This document shows positions 1 through 5,100 of a stretch of DNA of 5,855 nucleotides, one piece after another. The DNA is from Treponemataceae bacterium (GTDB lineage: Bacteria; Spirochaetota; Spirochaetia; Treponematales; Treponemataceae). Both the position numbers and the translations under genes were made by a program. Each line of letters starts with the position of its first letter. The first letter of the stretch is position 1. Where the stretch lies: the NCBI GenBank assembly GCA_024697985.1, contig JAILRX010000147.1, forward strand, positions 1-5,855, in the 5' to 3' direction. A model generated the notes under the pieces. It ran no database searches, had not been told where the DNA came from, and worked only from the letters and a program-made list of their open reading frames with translations.

Positions 1-19
1 CGCGTTGCGAAAACTCGAC

Positions 20-215
20 AGCGTGCCGGGCTGGATAAACGGTAAATGATAAAATATCGACCGCGGGACGCAGACGAACTAAGACTTTAAAGCGTGCCGG
101 GCAGGATAAACGGTAAATGATAAAATATTAGACCGCGGGACGCAGGCGAACTAAGACTTTAAAGCGTGCCGTGTTTTGTAGACGGTAAATGATAAAATAC
201 AACCGCGGGACGCAG
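20..215. repeat. Three tandem ~71-bp imperfect repeats upstream of argD
   Basis: Three units start at about 20, 91 and 163, giving periods of 71 and 72 bp; the third is cut short at about 215. All share GCGTGCCG at the left, the invariant 18-mer ACGGTAAATGATAAAATA (39-56, 110-127, 182-199) and ACCGCGGGACGCAG at the right. Units 1 and 2 also share the tail GAACTAAGACTTTAA. The left and right arms of each unit are imperfect inverted repeats (GCGTGCC against GGGACGC), so each unit can fold with the invariant core in the loop. Bases 1-19 resemble a degraded tail of an earlier unit, so the array may extend beyond the window. Stops occur in all frames and no gene is visible. I do not recognise the family; it could be a REP-like extragenic element, a protein-binding array or part of a leader. 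Confidence 0.85.
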
Positions 216-282
216 CGAAAAAAGTGACGGAGGGTGCCCTGTGGGAGGCCCCGTTACTTTTTCGCGTTGCTGGGACCCGCGG
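203..282 (+). other. Long imperfect inverted repeat (hairpin) just before argD
   Basis: The arm at 203-230 pairs with 251-282. The inner stem pairs 216-230 with 251-264, with one bulged A and one G-U wobble when read as plus-strand RNA. The outer stem pairs CCGCGGG (203-209) with CCCGCGG (276-282), and an irregular internal loop lies between. The loop at 231-250 is G-rich. The outer left arm is the same sequence that closes the third tandem repeat, so two folds compete. The structure ends 21 nt before the AAGGAG at 304-309. No U-run follows the outer stem, so it is not a standard intrinsic terminator. It may be a 5' leader structure of argD, the 3' structure of an upstream gene outside the window, or a repeat remnant. 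Confidence 0.7.
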
Positions 283-315
283 GGGTGAATTTTTTGTAAT
301 TGGAAGGAGAAATAT

Positions 316-1497
316 ATGTCAGGTGGAAATATAGCAAATAACTTTGGAAGTTTTGACGTCGTTTTTGAAAAAGGACAGGGATCTACTGTCTATGACGTCA
401 ACGGTAAAAAATATATCGATTTTCTTGCAGGAATCGCAGTCAACTGTCTGGGACACAATCATCCGTCCCTCGTAAAGGCAATCACTGAGCAAGCTGCAAA
501 ACAGATTCACATTTCAAACTATTATAATTCAGATATCGGTTTGAAATATTCTGAAAAAATGCTCAAGGCAAGCGGCTTTGAAAAAATCTATTTCGGAAAC
601 TCCGGGGCAGAGGCAAACGAAGCTGCCATCAAACTTGCAAGAAAATATGGATATCTTGAAGGTGAAAAGTCTGGAATAGGCGGAAAGAACAAAAAGACAA
701 TCGTGACTCTTGAAAAGTCTTTCCATGGAAGGACCTTGAATACATTGAAGGCAACAGGACAGGAAGTTTTCCATCCTGAATGTTTCGCTCCATATCCGGA
801 AGGATTCAAGTACATCAAGGCAGGCGATTACGAGGCTTTGAAAACAGCCTTTGACGATTCCATCTGTGCCTTTATGATGGAATGCGTTCAGGGAGAAGGC
901 GGCGTAAACCTTATTGACAGGGACTGGGCTCTTGCTGCAGCAGAAGCTGCAAGAAAAGTAGGTGCCCTCGTAATCGCCGATGAAGTCCAGACCGGAATGG
1001 GAAGGACCGGAACTCTTTTTGCAAGCGAATGGCTCGGAATCGAACCGGACGTAGTGACGACGGCAAAAGGAATCGCAGGTGGTGTTCCAATGGGAGCCTG
1101 CCTTTACAGGGGTAAGGCTGCAGAAGTATTCGTAGCAGGAGACCATCAGTCTACTTTCGGCGGAAATCCTTTGGCATGCAGCTGTGCAGATGCAGTTTTG
1201 GACGTAATGCTTGAAAAAGGCTTTTTCGAAAGGGTTCTTGCTGCCAGCGATAAAATACAATCTACGATAAAGAGCTGGAATCTTCCTTGCGTAAAGGAAA
1301 TAAGGGGAAAGGGTCTTATGATCGGAATTGATATTACCGGTTCCAGTGCTGAAGTTCAGAAGAAGGCTTTGGAAAATGGTCTTTTGATGTCGACTGCAGG
1401 AAAGAACACTCTCAGGTTCCTTCCACCTCTTGTCATCACGGACGAAGAAATCGACGAAGGACTTTCAATTTTGAAAACAGTTCTTGATCAGATGTAG
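316..1497 (+). CDS. argD: Acetylornithine aminotransferase
   Basis: This is a PLP-dependent class III (fold type I) aminotransferase that interconverts N-acetylornithine and N-acetylglutamate semialdehyde in cytoplasmic arginine biosynthesis. The 393 residues are the normal family length. Visible motifs are GNSGAEANE (94-102, cofactor phosphate region), SFHGRT (135-140), VQGEGG (191-196), ADEVQTGMGRTG (221-232, with D222 expected to contact the pyridine nitrogen), TTAKGIAGG (248-256, with K251 as the Schiff-base lysine), STFGGNPLA (279-287) and a late R367 expected to hold the substrate carboxylate. The start is set by AAGGAG at 304-309, 6 nt before the ATG. The N-terminus reads NNFGSFDVVF where many ArgD proteins have a YGRF-type motif, a small divergence. 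It appears monocistronic, with its own terminator. Ornithine or succinylornithine aminotransferase are alternatives, but overall similarity favours ArgD. Confidence 0.92.
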   Translation: MSGGNIANNFGSFDVVFEKGQGSTVYDVNGKKYIDFLAGIAVNCLGHNHPSLVKAITEQAAKQIHISNYYNSDIGLKYSEKMLKASGFEKIYFGNSGAEANEAAIKLARKYGYLEGEKSGIGGKNKKTIVTLEKSFHGRTLNTLKATGQEVFHPECFAPYPEGFKYIKAGDYEALKTAFDDSICAFMMECVQGEGGVNLIDRDWALAAAEAARKVGALVIADEVQTGMGRTGTLFASEWLGIEPDVVTTAKGIAGGVPMGACLYRGKAAEVFVAGDHQSTFGGNPLACSCADAVLDVMLEKGFFERVLAASDKIQSTIKSWNLPCVKEIRGKGLMIGIDITGSSAEVQKKALENGLLMSTAGKNTLRFLPPLVITDEEIDEGLSILKTVLDQM

Positions 1498-1511
1498 AAT
1501 GGCTGAAAATG

Positions 1512-1542
1512 GCGGCACCCTTTTTGGATGCCGCTTTTTTTT
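1512..1542 (+). terminator. Intrinsic terminator of argD
   Basis: GCGGCA (1512-1517) pairs with TGCCGC (1529-1534). The stem can extend by two C-G pairs past one mismatch, leaving a TTTTT loop, and it is followed by eight Ts (1535-1542). It starts 15 bp after the argD stop codon and separates argD from the downstream alarmone synthetase. Confidence 0.93.
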
Positions 1543-1580
1543 ACCCGCGGCCACTGCAAAAAATATAACAAATTTTTTTC

Positions 1581-1609
1581 TTGAATTTAATAAAAATCGT
1601 AATTATCTT
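1581..1609 (+). promoter_or_regulatory. Possible promoter of the alarmone synthetase gene
   Basis: TTGAAT (1581-1586) and TATCTT (1604-1609) are separated by 17 bp in a very AT-rich stretch between the argD terminator and the TTG start at 1655. The -10 match is only moderate. An alternative -10, TATACA at 1615-1620 preceded by TTG, lacks a good -35. Some promoter is expected here because of the terminator upstream. Confidence 0.4.
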
Positions 1610-1654
1610 TATTGTATACACAGGGAGAAATTTTAAACTTATAAGGAAAATGTT

Positions 1655-2386
1655 TTGGCTGATGAATTTTTAACTGACAAGCAGTCTGATTTTGATCAGG
1701 AAAATCTGACTCATTCAGATGATTTGAAACTTCCTTCATTAAATAGCAGTTTTATCGCACCTCTTTCGGATGATTTTTATAAGATGGCTTTCCAATTTCA
1801 GCAGATCATGATGATCTATGAAAGTGCCATCAAGCAGATTGAAACTAAACTTGAAATCCTTAATAAAGAAAACAAGGTACTTGGGCGACGAAATCCTATA
1901 GAAACAATAAAATCCAGAATCAAGACTCCGGAAAGCATCGCTAAAAAACTTGAGAAAAAAAATCTGCCGGTTACTTTCGAATCGATGATGGGTAACCTGA
2001 ATGACATCGCCGGTGTCCGTGTAATCTGTCCGTATATCAGCGATATCTATACAATCCGGGATATTCTTTTAAAGCAGCCTGATATCAAATTGATAGAAGA
2101 AAAGGATTATATCGAGCATCCAAAAGAAAGCGGTTACAGGAGCCTTCATATTATTATTGAAATTCCTGTATATCTTTCTGATTCAACTCATTTTGTTCGT
2201 GTTGAAATTCAGCTGAGGACGATTGCCATGGATTTTTGGGCCAGCCTCGAACATGAAATCCACTATAAGACGATTGATAAGGTTCCGGAAAGCGTTCGCC
2301 GGGAACTTCATCGTGTGGCAGAAACTATCGCCATGACTGACCGTGAAATGGAAGAAATTGCCATCGAGGTTCAGGCCCTGAACTGA
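1655..2386 (+). CDS. Small alarmone synthetase, RelQ/YjbM type (GTP pyrophosphokinase)
   Basis: This is a stand-alone RelA/SpoT synthetase domain (243 aa) that should transfer pyrophosphate from ATP to GDP or GTP to make (p)ppGpp. The domain spans about 75-240, with PIETIKSRIKTPESI (81-95), NDIAGVR (116-122, D117 the expected Mg ligand), EEKDYIEHPKESGYRSLH (148-165, Y161 the expected guanine-stacking Tyr), VEIQLRT (183-189, E184 the second catalytic acid) and DFWASLEHEIHYK (193-205). There is no HD hydrolase, TGS or ACT domain, so it is a synthetase only and not a bifunctional Rel. Residues 1-40 are a polar, acidic extension. The start is TTG: AAGGA (1643-1647) sits 7 nt before it, the first in-frame ATG (codon 44) has no ribosome site, and the nearby ATG at 1650 is in another frame and stops after seven codons. 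RelQ sequences usually have N in place of H203. RelP/YwaC-type is less likely. The function is well supported; the in vivo product mix is not knowable here. Confidence 0.9.
   Translation: MADEFLTDKQSDFDQENLTHSDDLKLPSLNSSFIAPLSDDFYKMAFQFQQIMMIYESAIKQIETKLEILNKENKVLGRRNPIETIKSRIKTPESIAKKLEKKNLPVTFESMMGNLNDIAGVRVICPYISDIYTIRDILLKQPDIKLIEEKDYIEHPKESGYRSLHIIIEIPVYLSDSTHFVRVEIQLRTIAMDFWASLEHEIHYKTIDKVPESVRRELHRVAETIAMTDREMEEIAIEVQALN
2369..2383. other. Small perfect hairpin at the convergent gene junction
   Basis: GTTCAG (2369-2374) and CTGAAC (2378-2383) form a 6-bp inverted repeat with a 3-nt loop directly before the TGA of the alarmone synthetase gene. On the minus strand it lies just past the epmA stop codon. 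Neither side has a T-run, so it is at best a weak or Rho-assisted 3' end. It may simply be coding sequence. Confidence 0.35.
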
Positions 2387-2393
2387 TGCAGTG

Positions 2394-3410
2394 CTAGATG
2401 CAGCTTACAAGACTGATGTCGCTTTTTCCGCAAAGCAGCATTATCAGCCGGTCGATTCCCATGGCTGTTCCTGAGCATTTCGGAAATCCGTCTTTTGTAT
2501 ATCCGCCCTCGCTTGAACTTGCAAAATTTCGCCAGTAGTCGCCGTTGATCGCGTGCTTAATCCGGGCCGTTTCGTTCTTTTCCTTGCCTTCGATTTCAAA
2601 ATATTCTTTGACAAGTTTTCCGTCGGTTTCTTCGCTGTAGCAGTTTGCAAGCTCGATTCCTCGTCCGTACAGTTCCCATCTTTCTTTTGTGAATTTATCG
2701 TTGTTCTGTGCCAGACATCGAACTTCGCTAGGGTAGTCCATCAAAAAAACGCATTTGTCTTTTGGGAGGTTCGGTTCTACAAACTGTACGAAAATGGCAT
2801 TGTAAAGTTCTTCCCAGTTCCAGCTTGAAAACTTGTTTTCGGTCGGTTCGAAAATGCCAAGTCGTCGGGCCTGTTCTGCAAGATCTTCCGTGGAAATCTG
2901 ATTATCGTTTTCGAAAAGTGAAAAGCCGCAGTATGTCCTGAAAGCGTCGTTTATCGTTAGCCGTGCAAAAGGCGGTTTGAGGTCATCTGCAAGGGTGATG
3001 CCCACCTTCGAAAGTTTTTCTCCTAAAAATTCAAAAAGCTTTTCCGTAAGCTCAAGTGAATCGATATAGTTTGCGTCCATTTTGTAGTATTCGAGCATCG
3101 TAAATTCGCTTGCATGGGTTTTGCCGACTGATTCTACGTTTCTGTAGCATTTTGAAAGCTGAAATACATCAACTTTGTGCCTTGCAATGATCGGTTTGAT
3201 GTGGATTTCCGGGGATGGAACAAGGTAAAGTTCGTGAGATTTTCCGCTCCAGGGTTCAAGATATTCGGTCCTGAATACTTCAAGGCAGGTTTCTGGAATC
3301 AGGTTCTCTGCCAAAGCTCCGGTGTCCAGTTCGAGAAAGTTTCTGCTGATGAAAAATTCGCGCAGGGCCTGCATTATCGAAGCCCTCTGTCTTAAAAATT
3401 CCAAATCCAT
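2394..3410 (-). CDS. epmA: EF-P--(R)-beta-lysine ligase EpmA (GenX/PoxA/YjeA)
   Basis: This is a class II lysyl-tRNA synthetase paralogue without the anticodon-binding domain. In the known family it activates (R)-beta-lysine with ATP and attaches it to a conserved lysine of elongation factor P, helping ribosomes through polyproline stretches. The 338 aa match the EpmA size (E. coli 325) and not full LysRS (about 500). The catalytic core shows motif 2, FQLSKCYRNVES (83-94, R90) with SEFTMLEYY (101-109), then YGRGIELANCYSE (248-260) and motif 3, GTAMGIDRLIML (314-325, R321). A316 is where EpmA typically has Ala and LysRS Gly, which favours EpmA. The start at 3410 follows an AAAGGA (3426-3421) 10 nt upstream and lies 6 nt after the larC stop, so it is probably the last gene of the larB-larC operon. 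No epmB or efp is in the window. The main alternative is an uncharacterised LysRS-like paralogue. Confidence 0.9.
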   Translation of the reverse strand: MDLEFLRQRASIMQALREFFISRNFLELDTGALAENLIPETCLEVFRTEYLEPWSGKSHELYLVPSPEIHIKPIIARHKVDVFQLSKCYRNVESVGKTHASEFTMLEYYKMDANYIDSLELTEKLFEFLGEKLSKVGITLADDLKPPFARLTINDAFRTYCGFSLFENDNQISTEDLAEQARRLGIFEPTENKFSSWNWEELYNAIFVQFVEPNLPKDKCVFLMDYPSEVRCLAQNNDKFTKERWELYGRGIELANCYSEETDGKLVKEYFEIEGKEKNETARIKHAINGDYWRNFASSSEGGYTKDGFPKCSGTAMGIDRLIMLLCGKSDISLVSCI

Positions 3411-3416
3411 AAAAAA

Positions 3417-4013
3417 TCAGTCCTTTGTCTGCTTTGAAAACTTGTTGCTGAAGTATTTGATGATGGCAGCTCCGCTCGGGCTTGTAAGTTCACCTTCTTT
3501 TTCGTCACTGTAAGTTTTCATGTCTTTTATCAACAGCTCTGTCGCAGGTGCCGGAACGTTGAGAATTCCGTGCGAGCATTCGATTTTTCCGTGTCCAAGA
3601 TTGAGCGGTGTGTATGAAAACTGCGTGATTCCGAGCCTTTCGATAAGTTCGCATATCAGGCAGATTCTGAGGATGTTTTCTTTCCTGCCGATTTCGTGAA
3701 AATGAATCGTTTCCCGACTTTTTTGGTGGAATGCACATTCGCATTCTGTCAAAAGCTCGAAAATGCCCTTTGCGTCTTTCTTTGCGTTTTCAGAAACTGA
3801 TGTGCCGTCCAAAAGATGGCTTTGTTCAATCACAGAGTGCACTTCAGCAAGCGGGTGTCCGTGGTGTGCCTCATTTTCGTGCGACGCATTTTCGTGTGCG
3901 CCTGCAAGGTTGATTTCAGCTGCAATGTTTTCCTGCACGCACTCATTTTTTATCTGGTCGAGGACTTTTTGTGCTGTTGCTCCGTTTGAACCGTCGTAAA
4001 CAAAACTTTTCAT
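3417..4013 (-). CDS. larC: Short LarC-like nickel insertion protein (LarC1 domain only)
   Basis: This is homologous to the N-terminal part of LarC, the CTP-dependent nickel insertase that completes the nickel-pincer nucleotide (NPN) cofactor. Family motifs are ETIHFHEIG (101-109), NLGHGKIECSHGILNVPAPATELL (starting at N138) and GELTSPSGAA (174-183). At 198 aa it is about half the length of full LarC (around 400 aa). The C-terminal CTP-binding LarC2 domain is absent, and epmA begins 6 nt after the stop, so no LarC2 frame follows. The N-terminus is also shortened: the usual FSGISGDM segment is reduced to DGSNGATAQ (7-15), and a His-rich stretch (H40, H45, H50, H51, H53) precedes the domain. The usual acidic VD after HFHEVG is changed to RKEN. 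The ATG overlaps the larB stop as ATGA, indicating translational coupling. It may be a functional short form, a partner of a separate LarC2 elsewhere, or a decaying copy; the open frame argues against recent decay. Confidence 0.78.
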   Translation of the reverse strand: MKSFVYDGSNGATAQKVLDQIKNECVQENIAAEINLAGAHENASHENEAHHGHPLAEVHSVIEQSHLLDGTSVSENAKKDAKGIFELLTECECAFHQKSRETIHFHEIGRKENILRICLICELIERLGITQFSYTPLNLGHGKIECSHGILNVPAPATELLIKDMKTYSDEKEGELTSPSGAAIIKYFSNKFSKQTKD

Positions 4014-4711
4014 TTTTCTGTCAGCCTCATGATTTTATCAGCTGCCATCGCCGCACCAAAACCGTTGTCGATGTTTACGACAGTAACTCCTGATGCGCAG
4101 GAATTCAGCATGGAAAGCAAGGCCGCAAGACCCCCAAAAGAAGCTCCGTATCCCACACTTGTCGGGACTGCGATTACGGGGCAGCTTACAAGTCCCCCGA
4201 CTACGCTTGCAAGGGCGCCTTCCATTCCGGCGATGGCGATTATGACGGAAGCGTTTTTCAGTTTTTCCTGATACGACAAAAGCCTGTGTATGCCGGCAAC
4301 TCCGACATCATACATCCTTTCCACTTTGTTTCCTAAAAATTCCAGAGTCAGTGCGGTTTCTTCTGCGACCGGTAAGTCGCTGGTTCCTGCACAGCAAATC
4401 AGTATTTTTGCATTTTCCACATCACTGGATCGTGAAGTGCTAAATTCTCCAATAACTCCAATTCTTGCATCAGAGAAATATTTCAGTGAAAAATCCGGTT
4501 TTAGGCTGGCTTCGAGTTTTCCGGCTTTTTCTGCATCCAGCCGTGTGATTAAAATGGAATCCTGGCCTTTTTCTTTCATGGTCCTTACGATTTTGTCCAT
4601 CTGTTCTGCAGTTTTTCCCTGCCCAAAAATGATTTCACCTACGCCAGTTCTGTTTTTCCTGTCCGTGTCTATTTTGGCAAGTCCGATGTCTTCAAATCCG
4701 TCCTGTTTCAT
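4010..4711 (-). CDS. larB: Nickel-pincer cofactor biosynthesis protein LarB
   Basis: This is an AIR-carboxylase (PurE-like) fold enzyme. In the known pathway LarB carboxylates the pyridinium ring of nicotinic acid adenine dinucleotide and cleaves the phosphoanhydride, giving the dicarboxylated mononucleotide from which the NPN cofactor is made. The 233 aa are close to the family's roughly 250. Motifs are AKIDTDRKNR (12-21), GEIIFGQGKT (25-34), CAGTSDLPVAEE (107-118), DVGVAGIHRLL (135-145), AGMEGALASVV (161-171), VPTSVGYGASFGG (182-194), NSCASGV (203-209) and NIDNGFGA (213-220). C205 aligns with the catalytic Cys that binds the substrate covalently. The start is taken at 4711 because GGAG (4722-4719) lies 7 nt upstream. 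An in-frame ATG at 4729 would add six residues, but the ribosome site would then lie inside the gene. It is first in a larB-larC-epmA operon. No larE or larA is in view. Confidence 0.93.
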   Translation of the reverse strand: MKQDGFEDIGLAKIDTDRKNRTGVGEIIFGQGKTAEQMDKIVRTMKEKGQDSILITRLDAEKAGKLEASLKPDFSLKYFSDARIGVIGEFSTSRSSDVENAKILICCAGTSDLPVAEETALTLEFLGNKVERMYDVGVAGIHRLLSYQEKLKNASVIIAIAGMEGALASVVGGLVSCPVIAVPTSVGYGASFGGLAALLSMLNSCASGVTVVNIDNGFGAAMAADKIMRLTEK

Positions 4712-4740
4712 GGTATTTCTCCGTAACATTGATTGCTCAT

Positions 4741-4769
4741 ATTATGTCGCATTAACACTAAAATTTAAA
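4741..4769 (-). promoter_or_regulatory. Likely promoter of the larB operon
   Basis: On the minus strand, TTTAAA (4769-4764) and CATAAT (4746-4741) are separated by 17 bp. CATAAT matches the -10 consensus at 5 of 6 positions; the -35 matches at 4 of 6. Transcription would begin near 4734, leaving a leader of only about 20 nt that begins between the two possible larB ATGs or close to the first (4729). This again favours the 4711 start. Confidence 0.5.
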
Positions 4770-4789
4770 CTGCCATCAGTCGAAATGAC

Positions 4790-4823
4790 AAAAAAACCAC
4801 GCTACAAAAACTTTGCAGCGTGG
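4790..4823 (-). terminator. Orphan intrinsic terminator on the minus strand
   Basis: Read on the minus strand, CCACGCTGCAAA and TTTGTAGCGTGG form a 12-bp stem with one G-U wobble and a 3-nt loop (4823-4797), followed by seven Us (4796-4790). On the plus strand the wobble becomes an A-C mismatch and no T-run follows, so the element works in one direction only. No gene precedes it on the minus strand within the intergenic region. It lies upstream of the predicted larB promoter. It could end a small RNA, block antisense read-through from the rplU side, or act as an attenuator if a more distal larB promoter exists. Confidence 0.82.
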
Positions 4824-4990
4824 TCAAAAACAAGGAGAGGAGAAGGAAGCAGGATTCAATTTATGGGTTGTGCTTTCTTATCTATAAACTAAACGAACGA
4901 GTGGTAGAAAGGTTACAGAAAAAATAATTTTTTTTTAATTTTTTTTTAATTTTTTGAAAAGTTTGGAAAGCATTGAAAAACTTTCACCTA
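4824..4990. other. Gene-free intergenic stretch with phased T-tracts
   Basis: No gene of convincing size is seen here. The plus strand has a purine-rich run (about 4830-4853). A 9-codon reading frame at 4863 has no well-placed ribosome site and is not called. At 4928-4955 the motif TTTTTTTTTAA occurs twice in tandem, followed by six more Ts, so T-tracts begin at 4928, 4939 and 4950, an 11-bp phase close to the helical repeat. This should give intrinsically bent DNA, upstream of the rplU promoter in the position of an UP element. Whether a small RNA lies on the minus strand ahead of the 4790-4823 terminator cannot be decided by eye. Confidence 0.6.
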
Positions 4991-5020
4991 TTGACGTAAA
5001 CATTGTAAAAAATATATAAT
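4991..5020 (+). promoter_or_regulatory. Strong promoter of rplU-prp-rpmA
   Basis: TTGACG (4991-4996) and a perfect TATAAT (5015-5020) are separated by 18 bp. Start of transcription is expected near 5027, giving a leader of about 70 nt. The AT-rich phased T-tracts lie about 35 bp upstream. The near-consensus form fits a highly expressed ribosomal protein operon. Confidence 0.85.
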
Positions 5021-5038
5021 TCAGTCCTACCATAATTT

Positions 5039-5073
5039 AATTTTCGGTATGCCCCCGTTTAGTACCGGAAATT
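5039..5073 (+). promoter_or_regulatory. Hairpin in the rplU 5' leader
   Basis: AATTTTCGGTA (5039-5049) pairs with TACCGGAAATT (5063-5073) over 11 bp with one U-G wobble, closing a 13-nt loop that contains CCCCC. It begins about 12 nt after the predicted transcription start and ends 17 nt before the ribosome site at 5091. It is not a terminator because no U-run directly follows. An autoregulatory ribosomal protein leader, such as the L21 leaders known in Firmicutes, is a possible role but unproven. Confidence 0.55.
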
Positions 5074-5100
5074 TAAGACAATATTTTTTAGAGGTGTAAA

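Noticed and set aside
39..56. Repeat core as a Fur or ArgR box
   Set aside because: It shares ATGATAA with the Fur consensus but lacks the symmetric second half, and it lacks the TGAAT/ATTCA halves of an ARG box. The similarity is too weak to call.
1..315. tRNA or CRISPR array in the left repeat region
   Set aside because: No cloverleaf or T-arm pattern is seen. The repeats are contiguous, with diverging units and no unique spacers.
529..1260. Long open frame of 243 codons on the minus strand inside argD
   Set aside because: It lies wholly antisense to a well-supported argD, has no ribosome site or recognisable motif, and is a shadow frame.
1543..1550. ACCCGCGG after the argD terminator, also present at 275-282
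   Set aside because: It is only an 8-bp match flanking argD with no longer homology, so it is not evidence of a mobile element or attachment site.
4712..4729. Extra six N-terminal residues of LarB starting at 4729
   Set aside because: GGAG at 4722-4719 is placed correctly for the ATG at 4711 and would be inside the gene if 4729 were used; the extra residues match nothing in the family.
4290..4892. 200-codon plus-strand frame overlapping larB and the intergenic region
   Set aside because: It is mostly antisense to the conserved larB motifs, its low-complexity Ser/Phe-rich content is typical of a shadow, and it has no homology that I recognise.
4863..4892. Nine-codon plus-strand peptide frame in the intergenic region
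   Set aside because: The purine-rich sequence upstream is too far from its ATG for a normal ribosome site, and nothing indicates conservation.
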